Assembly: GCA_035515075.1 (NCBI GenBank)
Contig: DATJBZ010000013.1
Coordinates: 1-64,000, forward strand
Source of the DNA: Moheibacter sp035515075
GTDB taxonomy: Bacteria > Bacteroidota > Bacteroidia > Flavobacteriales > Weeksellaceae
Length of the DNA stretch: 64,000 bases
Direction: 5' to 3'
In this document: positions 50,145 through 58,756 of the stretch, one piece after another
Layout of the letters: each line of letters begins with the position of its first letter
Position numbering within the stretch: position 1 is the first letter of the stretch
Position numbers and translations under genes: made by a program
The notes under the pieces: model-generated
What the model saw: the letters and a program-made list of their open reading frames with translations, nothing else
Databases searched by the model: none
What the model was told of the DNA's origin: nothing

Positions 50145-51305
50145 TTATTTTACTTCTTTTTTAGCCTTATTAATCTTCAATTGTAAAATAACGACTGACA
50201 GAGCAAAAGTTACAATCGCAATAATGGCCAATCCCCCAATCGATCCACTTACCAAATCGGCAGTACCTTGCTCAATAACCAAAGTCCTAAATATATGTAA
50301 ATAATGTGTCAACGGAATACAATTGGCTATCCAGATGACCCATTCTGGCATTTGACTCAAAGGCCAGGTGAATCCACTCAAAATAAAGGATGGCGTAGCA
50401 ATTACCATCAGAATCTCAGTTGCTTGCAATTGTGTAGGAATCGCTGCGCTAACCAATATGCCGATGAAACTTACAGCCAATAAAAATAAGATAGATGCAC
50501 CCCAAAAAGTAAAACCCTCTATATGTAAAGGCATTCTATACCAAACGGAATAGCCATAATACATCGCAAAAATCAACACTGACATTAGCAAATAAGGCGT
50601 TATCTTCATCAAGATAAGTTTAAATACGTTAGATGACTTTTTGACAAGTTCTGTGAATGTACCTTTTTCAAACTCAGAAGCAAAGCTCAATGCTAAGGCA
50701 AGCATCATTATCTGTTGAAAAACAGTCAGCAACACTCCAGGCAGCATAAAATACAGGTAGTTTCCAGAGCGAAAATTCTGTTTGATTATAGTTGTTTTGA
50801 ATGGCTCGTATTGTTGAGCAGCTACATAGGCAGGTACACCTTTTTTCTCTTGCGCCTTGATTTGAATTCCCGCTTTGAGCGTTGCAGCACATACATTGAC
50901 AGCCATCATAGCATAATTGGAGGTCAGCGTATTGGACGTATTGACAAACATGCTCATCTCCGTACTTCTATTGTAGTTGATGTCCGAAGAAAAGTTTTTT
51001 GGGATATTAACAACTACAGTAGCTTCTCTTTTCATAGCAATAGCATGCGCTTGCATAGGATCATTCAATACATCAGATACATATATAACTTCATTTTCGT
51101 TAAACATATCGATAAGCTGCTTAGACAATGGACTTTGATCTTCATCAACCACTACGATAGGGAGATTTGTCACAGTTCCTTTTTTGTATACAGAGCCTAT
51201 CAATACTCCGTACATTATCGGTGCACCGATAAAAAGCACCATCAACACTTTATTTTGAAAAAACAGTTGAAATTCTCGTTTGACTAAGAATAAAAAACTC
51301 TTCAT
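50145..51305 (-). CDS. ABC-2 type transporter permease (YhiI/YbhR-like)
   Basis: A 386-residue inner-membrane permease: one N-terminal helix (KNKVLMVLFIGAPIMYGVLIG), a large periplasmic domain (about 45-180), then five more helices. This is the ABC2_membrane_3 layout found in drug and lipid exporters. It follows the HlyD gene by 8 bases. No ATPase gene and no second permease occur in the module, although related systems need both; the ATPase would have to come from elsewhere. Leu/Ile codon use (TTA, CTA, ATA) differs from the neighbouring chromosomal genes. Confidence 0.88.
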   Translation of the reverse strand: MKSFLFLVKREFQLFFQNKVLMVLFIGAPIMYGVLIGSVYKKGTVTNLPIVVVDEDQSPLSKQLIDMFNENEVIYVSDVLNDPMQAHAIAMKREATVVVNIPKNFSSDINYNRSTEMSMFVNTSNTLTSNYAMMAVNVCAATLKAGIQIKAQEKKGVPAYVAAQQYEPFKTTIIKQNFRSGNYLYFMLPGVLLTVFQQIMMLALALSFASEFEKGTFTELVKKSSNVFKLILMKITPYLLMSVLIFAMYYGYSVWYRMPLHIEGFTFWGASILFLLAVSFIGILVSAAIPTQLQATEILMVIATPSFILSGFTWPLSQMPEWVIWIANCIPLTHYLHIFRTLVIEQGTADLVSGSIGGLAIIAIVTFALSVVILQLKINKAKKEVK

Positions 51306-51313
51306 AGTACAAT

Positions 51314-52279
51314 CTATTTAATTCCTTCTACAATAAATGTAGCTTTCGTAAGCAATGATTTACTCTCTTCCAAATCCGTAGGTTTCAAGCGTACTTCAAA
51401 TAGAGATTCTTGTTGTTCAAAATCAGGATAAGCTGTAGTAATATTTGCGTAAGAAGTCAATGCTTTGACGGTCACTACTGTGGCTTGAATCATTTTATTA
51501 TTTAGATATGGTACTTTCAATGTTACATTAGTACCTTTCTGAAAGTCTTTGATGCGGCTTTCGGGTACAGTCACACGAAAATACGTGCCATCTGTAATGT
51601 ATCCAGACGCCAAACTGTAACCAGCTAAAGCAAGTTCGCCGACCTTGAGATTGATGGTCTCAATAGACATATCTTGAGGCGCGATAATGTAACGCTCTTT
51701 TGCTGCGATATTTACTTCACTTACTGCTCCGATAGCACGTTCTTTCTGCCCTAAAGCCATTTTTTGTTGCTCTATACGTAATCCGTGATTTACATCAGCT
51801 AATTCAGCTTGAGCAGCTATGTATTGATTTTTAGCGCCTTGATATTTAACATATACTTCATCGTACTTTTGTTGAGATACCAAAGAGTCTATCAATAAAT
51901 TACGCATACGATCTAATGATTTTTGCGCATAATCATACTGCTCTTTCAATCCGTTTATTTTCGCTTGCAATTGTTTCACTTGTCCCGTTGTTGCCCCTTT
52001 TACAGCCATATCATATTGCGCTTGAGCAGATTCTAATGCTCCTTGAGCTTGGATGGATTTCGCTTCTACCTCAGGCAATTCCAAGATGATAAGTGTATCT
52101 CCTTTGTGCACGAATTGTCCTTCTTCGACCAAAATCTTTTCGATTTTGCCTGGTACCTTAGTGGTGACAGCGATTTGGTCACGCTCTATTTTACCTTCCA
52201 GCGTTTTTTCTTGTTTATTATTTGACTGACAGCTTTGTAGTGTAGTCAATAATAGTAAAGTATATGCGAATTTTTTCAT
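51314..52279 (-). CDS. HlyD-family membrane fusion lipoprotein
   Basis: A 321-residue periplasmic adaptor with a lipobox LQSCQ, a biotinyl-lipoyl-like domain (VTTKVPGKIEKILVEEGQFVHKGDTLIILE), a long coiled-coil hairpin (about 75-185) and a beta-barrel with YIIAPQDMSIETINLKVGELALAGY. It links the inner-membrane permease to TolC. Four of its first six leucines are TTA or CTA, unlike most genes of the window. It starts 3 bases after the TolC stop. Confidence 0.9.
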   Translation of the reverse strand: MKKFAYTLLLLTTLQSCQSNNKQEKTLEGKIERDQIAVTTKVPGKIEKILVEEGQFVHKGDTLIILELPEVEAKSIQAQGALESAQAQYDMAVKGATTGQVKQLQAKINGLKEQYDYAQKSLDRMRNLLIDSLVSQQKYDEVYVKYQGAKNQYIAAQAELADVNHGLRIEQQKMALGQKERAIGAVSEVNIAAKERYIIAPQDMSIETINLKVGELALAGYSLASGYITDGTYFRVTVPESRIKDFQKGTNVTLKVPYLNNKMIQATVVTVKALTSYANITTAYPDFEQQESLFEVRLKPTDLEESKSLLTKATFIVEGIK

Positions 52280-52282
52280 GAT

Positions 52283-53671
52283 TTATTGTATGATAGTTTG
52301 GTATAGATTTCCATTTGATTTTAACACTTCTGAAGCAGCTTGTCGCTGGTTCAATACTTGATTGAAATAACTTAGCGATTGTTTATAAAATTCGTTCTCT
52401 GCTTGCAGTCGCTCGGTCACGTCCAAAAGACCTTCTTCAAATTGTCTCGACGCAAGAATTAGGTTATTTTTCGCTATCGTCATCTGTTGTTCATTTATCC
52501 CCAACTTTTTGTTGAATAACAAGTAATCAGACTTTGTCTTTCGTTGTAATAATGAAAGTTTATCTTTGGTATCTTTTAATTTGTTTTCATTTATCTGAAG
52601 ATCAAGTTTCGCCTTTTCGATAGCAATTTTGTGTGTATTACCTTCGAAAATAGTCCATTTAGCACCAACACCGATAGCAAACGAAGGTGCCAACTGAAGA
52701 TGATTCGATCTGAATTTCAAATCATCTAAAAGTGGTAAATCTTTCACTGTCATCCGTGTATCAAAAGCATTAATATACGAAGCATTTACAAAAGCAAATA
52801 CCATTGGCAGTTTAGCTCCTTGCTCTTTTTTGAGAACATATTTATATGCTTCGCCTGATGCCTCCAAAGCCTGAAGTTCTTTTCTATTCATCACAAAAGA
52901 ATTCTCATCTAGATCCAATGGCTGTAGTGTATAAGCAATATCGTGCAAGGACTCCATGGGCATCCCTGTTATCTCTTGCAATCTGAAATACAATAATTCG
53001 CGACCACTTTTGACCTCTTCACGTTTCGATTCCAGTTCGAGCATGGCCAATTTGATTTTATCTCTATCGTATGGAATAGCGACACCATTTTCTATAGCTT
53101 TGATTACTTTCAGATGTTCTCGATTTAACCTTTTTTCGGAGTCATCAATCAGCAGATCTACTTCTTTCAATAACATTAATTGATCAAAAGAACTCAAAAC
53201 ATCCTGAGCTATTTGATCGTAGCTTGCTTCTGCTAATAAATTTTGAGCTTTATATTTTTGTTCTAATGCTTTTAGCCCATTTGAGATCTGCAATCCACTA
53301 AATATTACTTGTGTAGCAGTAAGACCTCCTATTGCGATTTGAGATGACATATTGCCATTGGTCGAGCCCTCGAATAAATTCAATCCAGTAAACGGCAATG
53401 TTTGTGTTGGCAGATCTAAGTTTAAACCTGTATTCACGTACCCATACATTGCATTTGCCGAAACCGTCGGCAACAATTTTCCTTTTAAATCTTCGCGATC
53501 CAAAGCGGTCTTCTGATTAGTGAGTATTGTATTTTGAATCTCTTTGTTATATTGGACGGCTTGTCGAACTGGATTTTTGAAGATTTCCAATTGACTTTGT
53601 CCAAATACAGGAACAGTGCAACACAGCATTGTACCTAATAATGGCATCCATTTAAAAAAAGATTTTTTCAT
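52283..53671 (-). CDS. TolC-family outer-membrane efflux protein
   Basis: A 462-residue protein with a signal peptide (cleavage near VFGQ) and two OEP repeats typical of TolC: NAMYGYVNTGLNLDLP, ALKALEQKY-type helices, and the second set FEGNTHKIAIEKAKLDLQINENKLKDTKDKLSLLQRK followed by FEEGLLDVTERLQAENEF. It forms the outer channel of the tripartite exporter. A 20-bp palindrome lies 57 bases upstream, between it and the Crp-type regulator gene. Confidence 0.9.
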   Translation of the reverse strand: MKKSFFKWMPLLGTMLCCTVPVFGQSQLEIFKNPVRQAVQYNKEIQNTILTNQKTALDREDLKGKLLPTVSANAMYGYVNTGLNLDLPTQTLPFTGLNLFEGSTNGNMSSQIAIGGLTATQVIFSGLQISNGLKALEQKYKAQNLLAEASYDQIAQDVLSSFDQLMLLKEVDLLIDDSEKRLNREHLKVIKAIENGVAIPYDRDKIKLAMLELESKREEVKSGRELLYFRLQEITGMPMESLHDIAYTLQPLDLDENSFVMNRKELQALEASGEAYKYVLKKEQGAKLPMVFAFVNASYINAFDTRMTVKDLPLLDDLKFRSNHLQLAPSFAIGVGAKWTIFEGNTHKIAIEKAKLDLQINENKLKDTKDKLSLLQRKTKSDYLLFNKKLGINEQQMTIAKNNLILASRQFEEGLLDVTERLQAENEFYKQSLSYFNQVLNQRQAASEVLKSNGNLYQTIIQ

Positions 53672-53727
53672 TTTTATAATTCATATTGTTGATGACGGTA
53701 CAAAATTGCAATATGTTTCTGTATTTA

Positions 53728-53747
53728 TTTTTAAGATATCTTAAAAA
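53728..53747. promoter_or_regulatory. 20-bp perfect palindrome, candidate regulator site
   Basis: TTTTTAAGATATCTTAAAAA is a perfect palindrome just after the regulator stop and 57 bases before the TolC ATG. Its length fits a dimeric Crp/Fnr-type protein. The core TTAAGATATCTTAA has no spare loop bases, so a terminator is less likely. Confidence 0.5.
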
Positions 53748-53753
53748 ATGACT

Positions 53754-54314
53754 TTACTTCATTCCTCGTATGACGGACAGTGTCTGCTGAGAAACGCCCA
53801 GATAAGAAGCAATATGACCTAAAGAGGCATTTTGTAATAACTCAGGATTATCTAACAATAATTGAGCATACCGTTCAGAAGCAGTCTCGAATTGACTATT
53901 ATAAAATCGTTTTGAAAATTCGATTAAATTGTCCAATAAAATTTTTTCAATAATCCGATTGATAGTTATATTAGAATTTGCAAACTTACGTATAGGCTCA
54001 AAAGGTATCATCGTAATACGTGCTGCCGACAAAGCCTGAAAGCCAAATAAACATGCTTTTTGATAATAAACACTTTCTACACCCGTACAAAAAGTATCCT
54101 GTCCAAAAAAACAATGGGTTATTTCTTTATTCCCTTTGTGATAATATACACGTGTAAATCCTGATTCTATGAAGTAGATATGTCGTAAATATTGTCCAGG
54201 CTTAAATATAATATCTCCTTTCTCAAACTCCTTTGTCGTATTCAAAGAATTAAAAATATGCTCTAACTCATCGTCCACAACATAAAGTGTTCTCAAAAAA
54301 TCTAATACAGTCAT
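53754..54314 (-). CDS. Crp/Fnr-family transcriptional regulator
   Basis: A 186-residue regulator with an N-terminal cyclic-nucleotide-binding-like beta roll (FEKGDIIFKPGQYLRHIYFIESGFTRVYY, residues about 29-57) and a C-terminal helix-turn-helix, NASLGHIASYLGVSQQTLSVIRGMK. The residues that bind cAMP in Crp are not conserved, as in most Bacteroidetes members, so the signal is unknown. It lies upstream of the TolC-HlyD-permease genes in the same direction and is the obvious local regulator. It has the same AT-rich style as those genes. Confidence 0.88.
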   Translation of the reverse strand: MTVLDFLRTLYVVDDELEHIFNSLNTTKEFEKGDIIFKPGQYLRHIYFIESGFTRVYYHKGNKEITHCFFGQDTFCTGVESVYYQKACLFGFQALSAARITMIPFEPIRKFANSNITINRIIEKILLDNLIEFSKRFYNSQFETASERYAQLLLDNPELLQNASLGHIASYLGVSQQTLSVIRGMK

Positions 54315-54426
54315 ACCATAAAAATATAAACTATCCTTAATATTTCACTTAATAATGTATAAAATAATCTGTATTTCTGTAAATTTCGACTTTTTATCTT
54401 TAAATAGTTTAAAATTAATATCTTTT

Positions 54427-54647
54427 CTAATCTTTTAAACTGTCGGAGTTTTTGAGGATTTGCAAATTTAGTGTAGTGTCTTCAGGCACTTTAATGATAG
54501 TGTTTTTAGAAGCTCCTTTTACAAACCGATAACCAACTGCCTTTTTTTATCAATGATTACTGTACCAATTATTATTAATAGTACTTCATCTATTTCTAAA
54601 TTATTTTGAAAGTCTGAATTGTTGTATAGGGAAAAAAGAAAGGAAAG
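54427..54647 (-). pseudogene. frameshifted 3' gene remnant between island and tRNA-Gly
   Basis: On the minus strand an open stretch without start codon begins 1 base after a TAA next to the tRNA 3' end, reads NNLEIDEVLLIIIGTVIIDK, loses frame in an A7 run (54542-54548), and continues as KKAVGYRFVKGASKNTIIKVP to a TAG at 54427-54429. The protein-like composition and the missing start point to a decayed gene end. The right island repeat forms its last 12 codons. The family is unknown. Confidence 0.45.
54428..54464. repeat. right 37-nt direct repeat of the efflux island
   Basis: Partner of 50073-50109 with 4 mismatches in 37 bases, in the same orientation. It lies 188 bases from the 3' end of tRNA-Gly, a common integration neighbourhood. 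Confidence 0.7.
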
Positions 54648-54651
54648 TTAG

Positions 54652-54724
54652 AGCGGGAAACGGGACTCGAACCCGCAACATTCAGCTTGGAAGGCTGATG
54701 CTCTACCAATTGAGCTATTCCCGC
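54652..54724 (-). tRNA. tRNA-Gly(TCC)
   Basis: A 73-base cloverleaf on the minus strand: acceptor GCGGGAA pairs with TTCCCGC, the D arm GCTC..GAGC is intact, the anticodon loop CTTCCAA gives TCC (glycine), and the T arm is GCGGGTTCGAGTCCCGT with the universal TTCGA. No CCA is encoded. Its 3' end faces the efflux island. Confidence 0.95.
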
Positions 54725-54841
54725 ATTGCAGGTGCAAATAAAGACAGAAAAATCATTTCTTGCAAATAAAAGCAGTATTTTTTTTGGCTAAACTTTAAAT
54801 AGAAATTAACAAATTAAGCAGAAGAAGCATATTCTAATCCT

Positions 54842-54849
54842 TATATTTG
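54842..54849 (+). promoter_or_regulatory. -7 promoter element of the HMG-CoA reductase gene
   Basis: TATATTTG matches TAnnTTTG 20 bases before the ATG at 54870. A -33 TTG is not obvious. Confidence 0.4.
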
Positions 54850-54869
54850 TGAAACTTAAAATTTGAATT

Positions 54870-56213
54870 ATGAATCGTACACCCGTTGAAGGTTTTTCGA
54901 AAATGTCGAAAGAAGGAAAAATCGAATGGTTGGTCAATGAATACTTGCAAGGCGATGCCAAAGCGTTTCAAATCTTGAAACAATACTGGAATCAAGATGC
55001 AGATTTGCAACAATTACACGATGAGTTTTCAGAAAACACTTTGTCCAATTTCTATATGCCGATTGGCTTTGCACCGAATTTTTTGATCGATGGCGAATTG
55101 CAATGCATTCCGATGGCGATTGAAGAAAGTTCAGTCGTGGCAGCCGCTTCAAAAGCAGCGAAATTTTGGATTGACCGTGGTGGATTCAAAACCCAAGTGT
55201 TGTCCAAAATCAAATTGGGTCATGTACATTTCATGTTCAAGGGAGATTTCAAACAGTTGGAACATTTTTTCTTTGAAACTGTTTTGGCGCAATTGTTCAA
55301 AGATACCACGCCGATTACCAAAAATATGCAAGAACGTGGAGGTGGAATACTGAATATCAAATTGATCGATAAAACCGAAGAAATGGCGGATTATTATCAA
55401 TTACAAGCAGAGTTTGATACCGTGGATTCGATGGGTGCCAATTTCATCAATTCTTGTTTGGAGCAATTTGCAGAAACACTCAAAAGAGAAATCGTTTTAG
55501 CCGAACAATTTGACCAAGAAACCAAAGATTCTTTGCAAATCGTGATGTGTATATTGTCGAATTTCACACCCGATTGTATCGTTCGTGCAGAAGTCAGCTG
55601 CGCAGTCGAGGATTTGGCAGAAGGCGAAGTAGATGCAGCAACCTTTGTTGAGAAATTCTCTCGTGCGGTTCGCATTGCAGAAATAGAGCCTTATCGAGCG
55701 ACAACGCACAACAAAGGCATCATGAATGGAGTAGATGCAGTAGTGATTGCAACGGGAAATGACTTTAGAGCAGTAGAAGCTTGTGCGCATACGTATGCTT
55801 CTCGCAATGGCCGATACAGCAGTTTGACACATTGTGAAGTCAAAGATGGCGTGTTTAGATTTTGGTTGGATTTGCCCTTGGCATTAGGAACTGTTGGTGG
55901 ATTGACTTCTTTGCATCCCATGGTGAAGTTGGCATTGCAAGTTTTGGGAAATCCCAATGCGGAAAAATTAATGGGTATCGTTGCTGTGGCTGGTTTGGCG
56001 CAGAATTTTGCAGCTTTGCGCTCATTGGTAACGACTGGAATTCAACAAGGACACATGAAAATGCATTTGTTGAATATTCTGAATCAATTGGAAGCCACTG
56101 AAGAAGAGAAAAAATACTTCGTTCATTATTTCAAAGACAAAACGGTTTCTCATCATGCGGTCATCGCAGAGTTTTGCAAGAAAAGAGGTGTGAGCAATGT
56201 GCAGGAATTGTGA
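54870..56213 (+). CDS. mvaA: hydroxymethylglutaryl-CoA reductase, class II
   Basis: A 447-residue enzyme of the class II (bacterial, degradative-type) HMG-CoA reductases. IEESSVVAAASKAAKFW holds the catalytic Glu, DSMGANFIN is the substrate loop, THNKGIMNGVDAVVIATGNDFRAVEA holds the catalytic Lys and the dinucleotide site, LALGTVGG and GQGHMKMHL-type histidine close the set. It converts HMG-CoA to mevalonate (or the reverse), so the host may use the mevalonate route to isoprenoids. Other pathway genes are not in the window. It has its own promoter and stands alone. Confidence 0.93.
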   Translation: MNRTPVEGFSKMSKEGKIEWLVNEYLQGDAKAFQILKQYWNQDADLQQLHDEFSENTLSNFYMPIGFAPNFLIDGELQCIPMAIEESSVVAAASKAAKFWIDRGGFKTQVLSKIKLGHVHFMFKGDFKQLEHFFFETVLAQLFKDTTPITKNMQERGGGILNIKLIDKTEEMADYYQLQAEFDTVDSMGANFINSCLEQFAETLKREIVLAEQFDQETKDSLQIVMCILSNFTPDCIVRAEVSCAVEDLAEGEVDAATFVEKFSRAVRIAEIEPYRATTHNKGIMNGVDAVVIATGNDFRAVEACAHTYASRNGRYSSLTHCEVKDGVFRFWLDLPLALGTVGGLTSLHPMVKLALQVLGNPNAEKLMGIVAVAGLAQNFAALRSLVTTGIQQGHMKMHLLNILNQLEATEEEKKYFVHYFKDKTVSHHAVIAEFCKKRGVSNVQEL

Positions 56214-56250
56214 GGTTGAAATAAATTGTTTTTTTGAACAATTGTTTGAA

Positions 56251-56275
56251 AAATGACTAAATTAGTCATTTCTCT
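56251..56275 (+). terminator. weak terminator after HMG-CoA reductase
   Basis: A 9-bp inverted repeat (56251-56259 with 56263-56271) has a 3-base loop and is followed by TCTCTTTTAT. A smaller AATTGTT/AACAATT hairpin precedes it at 56224-56243. Confidence 0.4.
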
Positions 56276-56302
56276 TTTATATTTAACCTAAAACTACTCA
56301 TT

Positions 56303-56863
56303 ATGATGGCATTGTACCTATTCATCGGAATTTTAATCTTATTGGTGTTATTGTTGATTGGCATTTTCAACAAATTTGTATCCAACCGAAATCTGGTCAA
56401 AGATGCATGGAGTAACATCGATGTTGCGCTCAAAAGAAGGCATGATTTGATTCCCAATTTGGTGAACACCGTCAAAGGCTATGCTGCACACGAGAGTGAA
56501 ACTTTGTCCAAAGTGACCGAAGCGAGAAATAGTGCGATGAACGCACCCAAAGGAGACATCAACGCGCAGATTCAAGCAGAAAATGCTTTGCAAGGCACTT
56601 TGAAAAGTTTGTTTGCGGTTGCAGAAGCTTATCCAGATTTGAAAGCGAATGCCGGTTTTCTGGATTTGCAACAACAATTGAATGCGATTGAAGAAAACTT
56701 GGAAAGAAGCCGCCGATACTACAACAGCACGGTGCGTGTCAACAATGTTTATGGTGAAAGCTTTCCAGGTGTTATTTTTGCGGGGATGTTCAATTACCAA
56801 CATTTTGATTATTTTGAAGTGGACGCTGTCGCGCGAGAAAATGTCACTGTGGATTTTTCATGA
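56303..56863 (+). CDS. lemA: LemA family protein
   Basis: A 186-residue protein with one N-terminal transmembrane helix and the LemA helical bundle: FNKFVSNRNLVKDAWSNIDVALKRRHDLIPNLVNTVKGYA, the family's most conserved block, then QQLNAIEENLERSRRYYNSTVRVNNV. Its function is unclear; it is often paired with DUF2207 or TPM proteins, as here, where the next gene overlaps its stop (ATGA). Confidence 0.92.
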   Translation: MMALYLFIGILILLVLLLIGIFNKFVSNRNLVKDAWSNIDVALKRRHDLIPNLVNTVKGYAAHESETLSKVTEARNSAMNAPKGDINAQIQAENALQGTLKSLFAVAEAYPDLKANAGFLDLQQQLNAIEENLERSRRYYNSTVRVNNVYGESFPGVIFAGMFNYQHFDYFEVDAVARENVTVDFS

Positions 56864-58641
56864 ATTCGGCCATGAAAAAAATATTTTTTTTCATCCTTGG
56901 TTTATTTATTCTTCCTCTCGTTTTTGCCCAAGATTTCACCGTGAAAAATTTAGCGGTAAAAATTGTGGTACACGCGGATGGAACTTTTGATGTAGAGGAA
57001 AGTTACCAAGTAGAATTCTCGACGCAAAAACATGGGATTTACCGCTACATTCCCATCAAATATCAATTTTCTGAGGAAGAAGGAGAAACTTATACACGGA
57101 AAATTAAAATCAGTCAAGTCAAAGTGCCTGGGTACCGGTTTAAAACCAATCATGCTTTCGAACAAGATTTAAAGGGGAATTATGAAATCAAAATTGGTGA
57201 CGAAAATCGTTATGTTTTTGGCTTTCAGAATTATGACATTCAGTATCGTGTGGATCAAGCATTGATCTCAACCGATCAGCAAGTGCAATTTTATTGGAAC
57301 ATCAAATCGGGGGATTGGGAAGCCGAATTTGAGCACATTTCATTTGAAATTCAATTGCCCAATGGCGCAGTGGTGTCGCCTGAGAATGCCTTTGTTTATT
57401 CGGGAAAAACATCCACTGAAGCGGTTTCGAAAGAATTTGTTTCAAATTACAATGGCACTGTTTTTTCTTCCAAAAGTACTTCCAGTTTGCGTTCCAGTTA
57501 TGGTGATCATGTGACCGTTTTGATCAAAATGCCGGCAGCGATTTTTACCAAAAGAGATTTTTCACCTTCTTTATTTGCGCAATATTATTGGTTGAGTTTT
57601 TTGTTGTTGCCTTTGTTGGTTTTTTATCGTTTTTGGTTGAAATATGGAAAAGACACCAAGGTGGTCAGTTTTACTTCTTATTATCCACCCAAAGGCATTG
57701 ACGCGGCGATAGCGGGTTATTTGATCAATGACCAATCCGATACGAATGATTTGTTGGCTTTGTTGCCAAAATGGGGTGCAGAAGGCATCATTGTGCTGGA
57801 GGAAATTCCAAAAAAAGGAATATTTGGAAAATCAGATATGCGAATTACTGCTTTGAAAACTTTGCCATCAACTGCTGCAGATTATGAGAAAACGATTTAC
57901 AATGGATTGTTTGAAGAAGAAAAAAATGAAGTCGTAGCGCAATTGTCTCGATGGATGAAATCTGCTTTGGGCGTTAAAAAACAAGAAGCAGTGGAAGGGT
58001 TTAAAGTCAAGTCGGTTTTGGTCAGTGATTTGACCAACCGTTTTCATGTGCATATGAGTGAGGCCAAAAGAGAATTAAAACAAGAAGCGCAGCGATTTTA
58101 TGAACCCAAATCAAAACAAATTCAGCTGTATTCCTACATACTTTCGGTTGTTTTGGGATTGGTGATCGTTCCATTTTTGTTTGTATTGGTTGGGTTGGTT
58201 GCTGGAATTTTGGGCGTGCTTACTTTTTTGTTTTTATTTGTAATGAGTTATTTCATGCAAAAGAAAAACAAGAAAGGCGATGCGATTTATTCAGAATTAA
58301 AAGGATTTCGGCAATTCATCCGATTGGCAGAAATTGAACGAATCAAAGTTTTGATCGAAGAAGATCCCACTTATTTCGAACAAACAATGAGTTATGCATT
58401 GGCTTTTGATTTGTTGAATGTTTGGGCGACGAAATTCGAAGCATTGCAAATTTCTCCACCTAGCTGGTATCATATGCATGCTGTTTCCAGAGGGATGGGC
58501 ATGAGTCAATTTACCCAGTCTTTTTCCAGCAGTATGTCCAATGCAAAATCAGCCATGGTCAGTACGCCTTCGAGCAAAGGAGGTGTTGGTGGCGGAAGTT
58601 CTGGTGGCGGATTTGGCGGCGGTGGAGGAGGAAGTTGGTAA
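56860..58641 (+). CDS. DUF2207 family membrane protein
   Basis: A 593-residue protein (589 from the ATG at 56872). It has a signal peptide, an extracytoplasmic beta-rich DUF2207 domain (VKNLAVKIVVHADGTFDVEESYQVEF...), a transmembrane helix near 240-260, a cytoplasmic stretch (TSYYPPKGIDAAIAGYLIND), two more helices around 430-470, and a glycine/serine-rich end (GGGSSGGGFGGGGGGSW). This tail and the pairing with LemA are standard for the family. The start overlaps the lemA stop by 4 bases. Function unknown. Confidence 0.9.
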   Translation: MNSAMKKIFFFILGLFILPLVFAQDFTVKNLAVKIVVHADGTFDVEESYQVEFSTQKHGIYRYIPIKYQFSEEEGETYTRKIKISQVKVPGYRFKTNHAFEQDLKGNYEIKIGDENRYVFGFQNYDIQYRVDQALISTDQQVQFYWNIKSGDWEAEFEHISFEIQLPNGAVVSPENAFVYSGKTSTEAVSKEFVSNYNGTVFSSKSTSSLRSSYGDHVTVLIKMPAAIFTKRDFSPSLFAQYYWLSFLLLPLLVFYRFWLKYGKDTKVVSFTSYYPPKGIDAAIAGYLINDQSDTNDLLALLPKWGAEGIIVLEEIPKKGIFGKSDMRITALKTLPSTAADYEKTIYNGLFEEEKNEVVAQLSRWMKSALGVKKQEAVEGFKVKSVLVSDLTNRFHVHMSEAKRELKQEAQRFYEPKSKQIQLYSYILSVVLGLVIVPFLFVLVGLVAGILGVLTFLFLFVMSYFMQKKNKKGDAIYSELKGFRQFIRLAEIERIKVLIEEDPTYFEQTMSYALAFDLLNVWATKFEALQISPPSWYHMHAVSRGMGMSQFTQSFSSSMSNAKSAMVSTPSSKGGVGGGSSGGGFGGGGGGSW

Positions 58642-58666
58642 GGATTTCATCAAAATAAAAAATAAA

Positions 58667-58696
58667 AAATCTCATCTGAAACAGCAGATGAGATTT
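58667..58696 (-). terminator. terminator between convergent operons
   Basis: A perfect 12-bp stem (58667-58678 with 58685-58696) is followed by T-rich sequence on the minus strand and lies 60 bases after the esterase-like gene stop. It may also end the LemA transcript. Confidence 0.75.
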
Positions 58697-58756
58697 CAAA
58701 GGACAATGCAATGGGAGAAATTCAGTACAGATTTTTTGCCATCCAAAACAAGTTGG

